Positions 1-9,530 of a DNA stretch of 64,000 nucleotides are shown here, piece by piece (the stretch's first letter is position 1; every line of letters begins with the position of its first letter). The notes beneath the pieces are model-generated. The model was not told the origin of the DNA, did no database searches, and saw nothing but the letters and a program-made list of their open reading frames with translations. The stretch comes from Chlorops oryzae (taxonomy: Eukaryota > Arthropoda > Insecta > Diptera > Chloropidae), in NCBI GenBank assembly GCA_020466095.1, contig CM035806.1, positions 14,683,724 to 14,747,723 on the forward strand. The letters are read 5' to 3'. The position numbers were made by a program, and so were the translations under genes.

Positions 1-161
1 GATAGATTGCCATGCGATGGTGCATACCAAACAACGTGACCGCAAATTAAAGAATATTATATGCGCAGTCAAACCTCCATAATTCGAATCACTCTTACCG
101 AAAGTAATTATTCGACACATGGGGATTTCGAGTTCCAAAAAAAAAAAAATTATGCCTCACC

Positions 162-239
162 AATATTTCACGTGAATTTTTTCGCCAGTTTCAATAGAAA
201 TTTATATTGAAACTGCCGAAAAAGTTGACGTGAAATATT
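162..239. repeat. Foldback hairpin, 34-bp arms
   Basis: Positions 162-195 and 206-239 are reverse complements with three mismatches in 34 and a 10-nt loop (196-205). The arms start AATATTTCACGT and end CAGTTTCAAT. Size and shape would suit a miRNA precursor or the remnant of a foldback MITE. There is no sign of transcription, so the role is open. Confidence 0.7.
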
Positions 240-315
240 ATTTAGAATAGGGTTGATAGTATTTCGTGTTAAAGAAAATACGAATTGTAGACGATCAAGT
301 TTCTCTGTAGTACTA

Positions 316-1543
316 CAGCGCACAGTGGGGCATCGGTGGAAAAAATAGGATTTTTCAACTTTTGAATTTCAAAATTTGAATGATTCACTTTTGTTAACAA
401 ATGTTTGCATATGAGGAATTCGATATTCTTTTTTATGAAAATTGAATTTTTTTTATAAAAAAAAAAAAACTAACAAAAGTCAAGGGAATGTTATTCAATA
501 AATTTCAGATTAAAATTGTTGTCCAAATAGACAACATTTTTTATGTGAAAATCCAAAGCTATTGCCTTTGTTTTATTTTTTGGTGGAAATATAGCAATTA
601 CTCTTTCATGTAAAAAAAATTTTGTAAAATTGGAAAAGTAGAATAACTATTATAATTTGCCAGAAATTAGAGAAAAAAATATAAACTTCTCATTTTTTGT
701 TGGAAAAAAACTTTATGTGCTTTGCCTTGCTTAGCCCTCTTACTATATAAAAATGAAAGGTACGAGTCTATGCTTTCAATTTAAACAACAAAATTTACCT
801 TCTTATACCTTTTCTGTAAGTACCATCGATTTGAAGTTCAAAAGTCACAGCAATATTTCATACAAATGCTCAATAAGACAAAAAATGGGGCATACTTGTA
901 GGTCTTACGTAATTAAAACATGGAACGATTTATAAATGAAACATTATTTTTGTTTACGAATATGTAGGCGTAACGAAATTTAATGACATTTCAATTTAAA
1001 AAAAAACATATTTCACATCAATTTCTTTCTATGACACACTTTAACTTAGCATGCTTTACTAGAAAAGCGGAATGCATTTGTGAGATATATTCGGTGATTT
1101 CGAAGGCTAATATCGTTCGCGGAAGGCTGTTGAGGGTATTATTTTCTTTTGAATGGAGACAACCAATGTTTAAGCTTTTGAAAAAATTAAAATTCTTTAA
1201 CTCCATATAATGCTAGATAGGAAATAAAAACATGTAAAATTTGCAACTTTCGATGGGCTGTAAACCCAAAGTAGGCGTGGCAGCCGCATTATTTGTAGTT
1301 TTTTTTTTTTGTAGGAGAACTCAATTAAGAAGTGTCCCGAATTTCAAGTCCCTAGGTCCGGAAACAAAAGTTTTTACTTGTGCACTTATATGGGAGGTGG
1401 GCGTGGCAGTGGGCGGATTTCCAAGATTTTTTCAAAATATCTTAATTTAGGCCACAGAAGTGTTTCTGCAAAATTTCAATGCTCTACGACCACGCCTTCT
1501 ATTTTTTTCCAAAAAATATATGGAGCGGCCCCACTGTGCAGCG
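316..1543. mobile_element. Transib-like non-autonomous element with RSS-like ends and 5-bp TSD
   Basis: The element body is 321-1538. Both ends read CACAGTGGGGC inward, and both are flanked by the 5-bp direct repeat CAGCG (316-320 and 1539-1543). The first seven bases, CACAGTG, equal the consensus heptamer of V(D)J recombination signals. An A-rich block (AAAAAATAG) follows 12 bases after the left heptamer, and a near-identical block (AAAAAAATAG) follows 23 bases after the right heptamer. Known biology: Transib transposons are relatives of RAG1, make GC-rich 5-bp duplications and start with CAC. The body is 1218 bp and holds no transposase frame. It contains GTGGGCGTGGCA-type boxes near 1275 and 1397, also seen in the INE-1-like repeats here. 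The assignment to Transib is inference from the ends and the duplication. Confidence 0.6.
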
Positions 1544-3108
1544 CTCGGATTTTATAATTTTTACTTTAAAATTTTATCGATTATATCTATGATCAGCAGA
1601 ACAGAGTTTTTACTGTAGCATGTAAATTGCATACTAATAATTTGTTAGGAGGTTCGTGGTTTTATATTTGAATTATTACTATTTTTTTTTTTTAAACTGT
1701 GATGCAATACAGTCACGCAGGCTCTTTGAGCGGATTAAGTAAGAAGAAGGGCATGTGACCTACAGAGTCGATTCGTTGTATAATATTGAGTGCCCTTAAA
1801 AGCTTGTTAGCACGTCGTTGTTTTTTTTTTTTTTTTTTTTTTTGAAAAAAACAGCAACCACAACAAAAAAAAACAAGAAAAGGAAAACAAAAACGAAAGA
1901 AATTATTGAAGTTGCTCATTGCAACGTTTAACTGCACGTGCCAATGTTGCTGCGAGTATGTTATGTGTCCGGGTGATCTTTAGCAACATTTCGTGAGAAA
2001 TTGACAAAAACGCTTATTCCACTTTATTCACAGTGTACATGAGAAAACGACAACAGCTGTCTCAAGCATATAAGAGTCAACTAACGAAGAACAAGAGGGA
2101 AAAATTATGACGAAAAAAAAAAAACTAAAAATTCAATAAAGTCACTTTTCATAGCACAAGGGAAGCCAAAAATCCTGCCGCTCAAATGACAATCTGCCCG
2201 ACGACTTTTGGTTTACTTTCATAATTTCTGCACTTGTGCTTTTTCTCAGTCCCCATTCCTTCGAACGAGTTATCACATCGAGTGGAATAATGCAAAGCAG
2301 CTTCTGAATATTTCTTGGCCATTCGTTCCCTATCTCCCTCAAGCCTATCCCTTGTTGCGACAGTGCCAACATTCTTACCAAAGACTCATTCAATCGAAGT
2401 CTGGGTATTTTTTTTTTTTTTTTTTTTTTACTTAATTCACTCTCGATGGTTGAGTGCAGTTGTAAGTTGTGTGCATAAGTTTTGCAAAATTCTGCAAAAA
2501 GATTTAAAAAAATAAAAAATAAATCGCAAAAATAATAATAAAAGGAAAGTAAAAACGTATTGAAAAAGCGTTAAGAAAATATGCAAGAAAAAAGTGTGAA
2601 GAACTTCGACCGCAATTGAGCGTTTATGTCAATCATTACAGTTGAGTGACCAGTGACAGTGGGAGCACAACTACCAGAAGCAGCTACACCAACAGGACCA
2701 GTAGAAGCAGGAGTCCAAGGAGAGAGTTGAATGCTGGCTTCAGTTGAGAAACTTAGGAATCGATTACATTGTTTCTATATAATCAGAAATTGTGGTTAGC
2801 TGCTAAAGTTGCGAGCTATGCTTTATTTTCCTTCTTCGTTTTTCCTTTTTTTCTTTTAATTTTTTTTATCAACTTCTTTTCGTTCCCTTCGATTTGTTCA
2901 TTTGTTCTTCGCGAATTCATTGAACTAGAAAAACACTTTAATGATTGCAGTTAAATTTCTTTCCTTCATTTCATCTTTTTGTTTCTCAGTGTGGTACAAA
3001 ATGAGCGAATAGTTTCGGAAAATTTCTTTGCTGGACTTTAAGGAGAATACCATCGAAATGTGCGCGTGTTTCGCGGGAACAAATATTTGGGGTAATTCTT
3101 TAATACAT
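1544..3108. other. No gene seen; AT-rich, one possible leader-like stretch
   Basis: This is AT-rich DNA with T runs near 1820-1843 and 2408-2429. Positions 2640-2740 are richer in GC and CAG/ACC trinucleotides, like fly 5' leaders, but no TATA box, initiator or coding frame supports a transcript. The open frames across it are short and of low complexity. Confidence 0.5.
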
Positions 3109-4034
3109 ATATGTATATGAACAGATGGATCCAAACTTGAAGATGACTTGAACAGGCGCGGGCATCTTGGGACCTAGGTTCCAAAAAGCCCTCCCAATGG
3201 GTCATTGCCCAACCGTCTTTCAGGCAGAACTATATGCGATAGAGATCTGTGTCCGGGAATGTGTAGAAAGGAAGACAAAAGGGACCGTAATCCATATACT
3301 GTCTGACAGTCAAGCTTAGCTGCTCTACTAGCTCTCAGATCTGCAAACGTCAAATCTGCACTAGTAGACAACTGCCTCAAACTCCTGAATGAGCTCAGCA
3401 ACCACAACAAAGTAACGTTGTGGTGGGTTCCAGGACATGAAGGGCACGAGGGCAACGAAAGAGCTGACTGCCTCGCTAAACGAGGAGCTCACAGGTGCTT
3501 TATAGGGCCCGAACCCTTCTGTACTTTACAAAGATCACATTGTACAGAGCTACTTTGGAATTGGGAACAAAGATGCTTTAAAGCATCCTGGATGAACTCA
3601 AAAGGACAAAGGCAAGCCAAACGATTGATCACTCCCAACGAAAAAGTCTCAAAGAGACTACTTTGCCTCGGTAGAGAGGATTTAAAAACTCTCACCGAAT
3701 ACCTGACAGGGCACTGCAAATTGAGATATCATCTCAAAAAAAAAAATAGGCCTTTCAATTGAATCAACATGCCGATTCTGTGAAATGGACGAAGAAACGC
3801 CAGAGCACATTCTCTGCAGCTGCCCATCACTGGGCAGCTGCAGGTTGTTCCACTTTGGGGATGCCATAATCGCCCCTATAAATTCTGGAACGTCTTTAAA
3901 CCGTTCACTGTGCTTAACTTAATAAAAAGCCTAAGGACCGAGAATTAAAGAACCATTGGGGTTAGCACAATAGATCCTTTGTCGTCGCGGTGCGCAACTC
4001 TCCCCATCCTTAATAATAATAATATGTATATGAA
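3109..4034 (+). mobile_element. 5'-truncated LOA-clade non-LTR retrotransposon with 13-bp TSD
   Basis: The body (3122-4021) is the last 0.9 kb of a non-LTR retrotransposon: the RNase H domain of ORF2, a C-terminal Cys/His motif, a short 3' UTR and a (TAA)n tail at about 4009-4021. A perfect 13-bp direct repeat, ATATGTATATGAA, flanks it at 3109-3121 and 4022-4034, marking insertion by target-primed reverse transcription. Truncation at the 5' end and a microsatellite tail are normal for this group. The RNase H style (TDGSK, then GPR, PMG, FQAELYAI, SDSQA, WVPGHEGHEGNERAD) points to the LOA clade (Baggins/Trim type), from memory of the family. Confidence 0.85.
3122..3919 (+). pseudogene. Decayed ORF2 end: RNase H domain and C-terminal zinc-binding motif
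   Basis: The three frames together carry the catalytic landmarks of a retrotransposon RNase H. TDGSK (first Asp) lies at about 3120-3135, FQAELYAIE (Glu) at about 3217-3245, LSDSQA (Asp) at about 3299-3317, and WWVPGHEGHEGNERADCLAKRGA (given as positions 3418-3487 with key residues H, N and D) follows. A CRFC...PEHILCSC zinc-binding motif is at about 3772-3825. It is broken: a frame change and a stop between 3135 and 3220, a frame change with a TAG near 3318, and another frame change near 3740 at an A9 run. It cannot make a working protein. The native element protein would run well upstream; that part was never inserted. Confidence 0.85.
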
Positions 4035-4092
4035 AATACGTATGTAAAGTAAAAATTTTTATATAATGACAATATTTACGGTCTTTTATGGC

Positions 4093-4572
4093 GAATTTAT
4101 CAGAGCTGTCAAAGAATTCAATCATTTTCAAATTTCAGCCTTTCGAATTTCCTTTGGCAGATTTCATTCAAAAATTCGCTCAAATAAATTATGAATTAAA
4201 ATTTGAATTCATAATTCAGCTTTCAAAAAATTTTTATAATTCACTTTTTTTTTTAAAGCTCCGAGTAAACGAGTTCAAGTTTGTTTTTAGCTTAGAATTT
4301 TTAAATCAAATCTGTTTTAAAACATTTTTGATTTGATTTATAAACTTGAAGCTAAAATCCAAATGAGCTTTAAAGCTTTAAAAAAAAAACAAAATGAATT
4401 ATAAAAATGAATTTATCACAAATTTTTTGAAAGCTGAATTATGAATTTAAGTTTTTAATTCACAATTCCATTGTCATAGAAATGAAGTGATTCAAATTTT
4501 GAAATTGTTAGCTGGGAATGAAAGCGACTTAAGCCTGAAATGAATTAATTCTTTCACAGCTCTGGGATATAT
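4093..4572. mobile_element. hAT-like MITE, 464 bp
   Basis: The element runs 4101-4564. Its left end CAGAGCTGTCAAAGAATT is matched in reverse complement by the right end CAGAGCTGTGAAAGAATT. The flanking octamers GAATTTAT (4093-4100) and GGATATAT (4565-4572) agree at six of eight positions, as for an old 8-bp hAT duplication. The interior folds back too: AATTCAGCTTTCAAAAAATT near 4215 has its complement near 4420-4440. It carries no protein frame. Confidence 0.7.
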
Positions 4573-4858
4573 GCTTTGAGCTCATTGTTGAGGATTGTGC
4601 TTTGGTGTGTTTTTATTCCTGGTATTCTTGAAATTTTCATGGACAAGGACGTTACATTTCTCTTCATAATTGAATCCATAAACAGCTTTTTCTCCTGCAC
4701 ACATTTTGATTGTGCCCAATGAACTTGAAATGTTGCGAGCATATTGTTTCGATAGAGAAAAGTCTTTGAATATGCCTTCTTAAAATTGTATTTGGATTTG
4801 AATTTGTCAAAAAATTTTGCACACGTTGTTATATTCATCGAACTTTTACAAGCACTAT

Positions 4859-5057
4859 CAGCCCGGTTCTGAATACTCCCGGGGAACGAATTCCCGGAGA
4901 ATTTGCTTTTCTCGAGAGTAAACTTCTTCTTTTTCAAATATTTGGGGGAATAAATTTGATGGAGATACCCATAATTTTCCTTTCCCTATCTATTTAAAAA
5001 ATGAGAATTTTAGTATCAAGAAAAGTTAATCTCACGGGAATATTCAGAATCGGGCTG
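4859..5057. mobile_element. Inverted-repeat MITE, 199 bp (copy 1)
   Basis: Left end CAGCCCGGTTCTGAATACTC and right end (read inward) CAGCCCGATTCTGAATATTC form an inverted repeat of about 23 bp. No convincing target duplication flanks it. A second, reversed and truncated copy lies at 46441-46609, which confirms a dispersed family. A 32-base A run starts 14 bases beyond its right end. Confidence 0.7.
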
Positions 5058-5070
5058 TGTATAAAAATTT

Positions 5071-5071
<1 letters not shown>

Positions 5072-5103
<32 letters not shown>
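5072..5103 (+). repeat. Poly(A) run, 32 bases
   Basis: Uninterrupted A homopolymer just outside the 199-bp MITE. No retroposed body is visible on its 5' side. Confidence 0.9.
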
Positions 5104-5105
<2 letters not shown>

Positions 5106-6200
5106 ATAAGGTAAGTGTACCACGTAAGGCCCACCTAACACCTTTTCGATTCCAGCGTACAAAGTATTGATGATAGAAACCCGATTGTTTTTGTGTTGTT
5201 TTATTTGATAAATTTTCTATATAAAAACAAAAAATTCTACCAAAAATCACTATCGGAAAAGCTCCTAAAATGCGATTTAAAAAAACGTCATTTTGGGCCT
5301 TACGAGGAACATGTGTACCTTAAAAGGCCCACTTACTCCCATGAACCCAAACTTGCATTCATTACTTTTGAAAGCCTTTTATGTTAATTTATATTGTAAA
5401 AGCTAGTAAAAAAAATTAAAATATCAGACAAAATTCGTTTATTTAAAAAAAAAATTAACGAATGTTACTAACCTGTTTTTGATTAAGAATTAAAGATTAA
5501 ACGCTATTTAAGCAAAAAAAAGGTATAGTTGCCGTCTTTTGACCTCAGAGCAACTCAATATAAGGTTTCTTAATGACCGTTGTTGAATTTTTTATGGTGG
5601 GCCTTCATAGGCCTTCCAAGAAAAAAAAATTTGCTATTGATATTTTTACCATAAACATACCTCTGTATCTTCACAATACAACAAACTTTGTTATTTTAAG
5701 AAAGCAAACCACAATTTCACTATAGATCATTATTTTTTAAGCATCGTCCACTATAAAAATGGCTTTTTTACGCCTCTGTTATTTTCAATTGACTGTGGTC
5801 GCCGCAAATATAGTGCGATTGTCTTAATTTTTTATTTCTACGAAATAACTTGAGGACATGTTTCAACATGTGCAAGTACAGAAACATTTGATAGTTAGAA
5901 GTTGGTTAAAATGAAAGTGGGCCTTACGAGGAGCCGGGCCTGTAAGTCTTAATGAAATTTCGAGAATTTTCATGCCATATATCATGGCCATATCGAAGGG
6001 CTCACCAGTTTTTTGACTCCAGCGATTGTGAGAACAATGTAACCTGGTCTCAGCGCAATACGGATTGAAGGTGGGTCTTCTTAGTCTTGCACAAAAAAAA
6101 AGAACCCCAGAATTTCTTCTTTTTTTATGTCTGAAAATCCTTTCAGGAGAATCCGTTCCTTTCAATTCAACTTCAAACCTTTGAGTCCATTTCATCATCA
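5104..6200. repeat. Region with six scattered GGGCCTTACGAGG-like motifs
   Basis: GGCCTTACGAGGA occurs at 5299 and with GTGGG in front at about 5919. Diverged versions lie at about 5599 and 6070, and reverse-complement versions at about 5123 and 5325. The motifs alternate in direction over 1 kb, as in the subterminal repeats of an old DNA transposon, but I could not fix its ends. No gene is seen here. Confidence 0.4.
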
Positions 6201-6707
6201 GTCGTTAACCCACATATTGCAACGTAGTTTTGGTCCACAACTCTTTTTTTTTTTTTAACTGATAAAAAAATGCGGATACCTCTTCAATTTTTCTCACAAT
6301 CCTCACAATCTGCAACAACACAAGAAGCAAAACAAAAACAAAACAAAAAAAAAAGAGTGGAAAAAATCGAATAAAATTCGAAAATCTTTTGTTGAAAATA
6401 AAGACACACAAATTTGTCACGAACGATCATGATTTAGCGGAACTTCTACTCTGTTTTTTTATTTTTTATTTTTTATTTTTTTCTTTCTTACTTATTGTAT
6501 CTTTCGTTGTTCGTATTTGATACGATTCCGCAGAGTGTGGAGACACATTCCCCCTAATGGATACACATGTCCGACTTATACGTAGCGACAATAAAAGCAA
6601 TAATATTCTAACATAAAACTCCAGATACAACAACAACAACAACGAATTCAGGATATGCCGAACCGAACTGAAGCATACCGAGCCCCAATACTGAACTCTC
6701 CTCAACG

Positions 6708-6983
6708 ATGGACGCAGCAAAAGAAGCGATTTCGGTCGCCGAGACACCACAAAGCAAGGCAAATTTCGCTGATGATCTACGAATGCGAAATGGAAGTGAG
6801 AACTGCGAAGTCGAAATGCTACGGCAGAGGCAGAGGGCAGCGAGGGAGAGCGATTCATGGAAATTGGCTTCACTTTGCAATGACATCAAATTTTTAAACA
6901 TACATACATATGTTGTATATATCGGTATATCCACCTACCAGTATGTTCATTTTGTCTGTTCGGATCGTACGAATATCGTTTGA
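6708..6983 (+). CDS. Weak candidate coding exon, unknown product
   Basis: The ATG at 6708 sits in CAACGATGG, acceptable for fly initiation. It opens a 91-codon frame whose first 60 residues are mixed, charged and free of homopolymers (starts MDAAKEAISVAETPQSK, later LRQRQRAARE). This differs from the other frames nearby. A possible splice donor, GGAAGTGAGA, is at about 6793-6802, so a real exon could end there. After about residue 65 the frame enters CATA-repeat DNA and stops looking like protein. I recognise no domain or family. It may well be chance. Confidence 0.12.
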   Translation: MDAAKEAISVAETPQSKANFADDLRMRNGSENCEVEMLRQRQRAARESDSWKLASLCNDIKFLNIHTYVVYIGISTYQYVHFVCSDRTNIV

Positions 6984-7340
6984 GCTTATTTTTATATTGC
7001 ATCTCTTTGTGGCACACACAACGTGTGCGTGCTAATGGTTTTTTGTTTTTTTTTTTTTTTGTGTCACAAGGTATGTATATCGCGCGCGCATTGTCCAAAT
7101 GCAGTTACTCGAGCAAAATTGCAACACTTAAAAACACGCAGCACCGCAATACACCATGCCGAACCGTACCGTACCGTATAAAGTACTCTATCCGCGTGAT
7201 CCAACACCCGAACCATACGATATTTATCATTACTCTAGAGAAGAAGAGAACTCCATCTTTAGCTTTGCGGCTCTAACTCTGAGTCGGACTCTGACTCCAA
7301 CACCAGCACCAGCACCGGCCTAGAAAGACATTCGAAGAAC

Positions 7341-7481
7341 AACCACCACCACCATCATCATCATCATCCATTGGTAGAATATGGGGTATAGGCGTTATGC
7401 AGCCAGATTCTTCTATATATTCGATCTTAGCAATTTCAGACGGACAGAAAGATGGTCGGACGGACGGACGGACGGACGGAC
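7341..7481 (+). repeat. Microsatellites (ACC/ATC)n and (GGAC)n
   Basis: Trinucleotide ACC then ATC repeats at 7341-7370, and about six tandem GGAC units at 7457-7481. Confidence 0.8.
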
Positions 7482-8224
7482 TAATAGACAGACTTGCAGG
7501 CAAATGTACTTCACACGCGCGATGCGATTGAGCAAGAGATTTTCCAACTCTTTCTGCTCTTTTGTCACCCAACTGAGGGGGGCGGCTGGATTGGACATTA
7601 ATGGCGCAGTTGTTGTTGTTGGACTTTATTATTTACGTAGGTGTTAGCGGTATACATTTGTAAGTATGTGTATAATGTGTGGACTTGTCACACATATCAC
7701 CCGAGTACCGATGCTCCACTCTTTCGCACATTTTTCTTGAGGCGACTTTTTACTCCGTATGCCATTGGCTTTTTGTGTATGCTCGAAAACTATTTCTTCC
7801 TTAGAATGATGGCATCGCCACCTTGCAATCCTTCATGCTCAGTTGCTCTTTTTATTTTCTCCAGTATTTATTCTTTTATTCTGTATTTTTTTTTTTGTCG
7901 CTTTAGTAAATCTTTTAGTTCTTCGTGCGAATTTGTCGCTGGCGAGTGCGATTCTGTTACCTGACCGTTTGCTGCTTTCTTTCTTTAGTAAAATGAGATT
8001 TTTTCTTAGTTTTTACTTTATTTTTTGATTTGATTTGTATTTGTTTGTTTTTTTTCTTTTGTCGAGATTTTCTTGGAGTGATTTTTCTTTTTGCGATTTG
8101 CTTTTGGAGAGAGAAACGTTTATGCAAAACTTTGCCTTAGCGAATTTTATTGTGATCTAATCGAAACTTTTGTCGTTCACATTGGACAAACTGCTGGACA
8201 TATTGGGTTAGTCAGTCTTCTTCT

Positions 8225-8249
8225 TCGTCGTCGTCGTCGTCGTCGTCTT
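8225..8249 (+). repeat. Microsatellite (TCG)n
   Basis: About seven TCG units followed by degenerate TTC/ATC units. Confidence 0.8.
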
Positions 8250-8612
8250 CATCTTCGTCTGCACACACAGTTCAAGTTACCATCATCAGCACCAGGAACT
8301 AACATCAAAATGTGTCCTGCGTTGCGTTTCAATTCTCTCGTGAGATATGCTGATTTTTTTTATTATTTATTTATTTATTTATTTATATATTTTTTTATTC
8401 CGTATCATTGTGCTGGTAATGTATTTTTATTATTATTGGTTTCGATATTTATTTCTTTCTTGACGTGGGGACCTTCGATGTGTTCTAGAGTGTTGAGCCA
8501 ACGTACTTGAATTAGAAAATTGCTGTGCGGACGGCATGTGACAACCAGCACCACCGAAACCGACCATTGACATCATCACAATCAGAATCATATATGAACA
8601 AACGGAGGAGAA

Positions 8613-8649
8613 GATTCTTATTCTTATTCGTATTCGTATTCGTATTCGA
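8613..8649 (+). repeat. Hexamer repeat (TATTCG)n
   Basis: TATTCT and then TATTCG units repeat with a 6-bp period. Confidence 0.75.
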
Positions 8650-9237
8650 TTTTATTTCACTTCATCTCTTCTCGTCTAAAGCTCTAAATAAATTGCTTTG
8701 TTGATAAGTACCTAGTTGAAATATACAACAGGCAAATCGTGTGTACGAATCAATTGAAAACTCAGTGAACTTATCAAACGTGAAGTTTCTTAAGGTCCTA
8801 CATACCTAACAGGGACTTTTGCTATTCACATAAAGTTGGAAAATATTTGAGAATGCCCTCTTCGTTCTGCAGTATGTATTATGCTTTGGTATTGTTAGTC
8901 TTTTAATGAGGAAGGATTTATGCACATTTATTTCTTCTTCTTTATTTTTTTTTACTTGGATTGCAGTCGAAATATTTCGTCATAAAAAAATTGAAAAACC
9001 AGCTTTTTTCTTCTACTCTCAGTACCAGATTTTTTTTTTTTTTTTTTTTTTGATCTCAAGGAAATTTCACTCAAGCCGATATCAATTTTCCGCTCAGCTT
9101 CAGATTCATTAAGAAATTTGTTTGAATGAGACATTTTATATACCATAGACTATCTTAGACTATTGTATTATATGTCCATGGAAAAAAAAAAAATTAAAAA
9201 TAAACAAAACTGTAACCCTTTCACTACCATTGGGACA

Positions 9238-9498
9238 ATATGAGTCGTTCAGTGGATAAAGGGAATGAGTCAATTTTTGGCGTTTTTGAGCGTGGCGATT
9301 TAGCGTGGATACACTTCCTTTTATGACTTTTATGACTTTTTTAAAAATTGTTAAAGAAGCGCTAATAATTAGTTTTGCAATTTTAATTTTGAGTTTTGTT
9401 GTCACAACTAGTTTTTAAAGTCAACGTCAACTGTTCTGTCGTTTTTCTCCATTTAAAATGTTTGGACTCATTCCCTTTATCCACTGAGCGACTCATAT
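9238..9498. mobile_element. Nested inverted-repeat element, 34-bp TIRs
   Basis: Positions 9238-9271 and 9465-9498 are reverse complements with one mismatch in 34; each begins ATATGAGTCG. They enclose about 190 bp with no gene. The element interrupts a type A unit of the surrounding array, whose ACAATA half stops at its left edge and whose ACAACAAAAG half resumes past 9535. A TA duplication is possible but cannot be told from the palindromic ATAT. Confidence 0.75.
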
Positions 9499-9530
9499 CA
9501 AAGAGTATTAATATATATTAATACTCTTTG
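9499..9530. repeat. Perfect 32-bp palindrome
   Basis: CAAAGAGTATTAATA and its exact complement meet without a loop. It abuts the nested inverted-repeat element. Related arms with AGAGTATTT occur at 17863-17897 and 37419-37453. Confidence 0.9.

Larger units (their letters stand above)
6201..9212. other. No secure gene; AT-rich DNA with simple repeats
   Basis: The stretch holds short microsatellites: (ACC/ATC)n 7341-7370, (GGAC)n 7457-7481, (TCG)n 8225-8249, (TTTA)n 8361-8386 and (TATTCG)n 8613-8649. One open frame at 6708-6983 has unusually non-repetitive codons and is listed separately. The rest shows only short, low-complexity frames. Confidence 0.5.

Noticed and set aside
8355..8395. CRISPR-like or other prokaryotic array
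   Set aside because: Only TTTA microsatellite; there is no repeat-spacer pattern anywhere and the window is eukaryotic.
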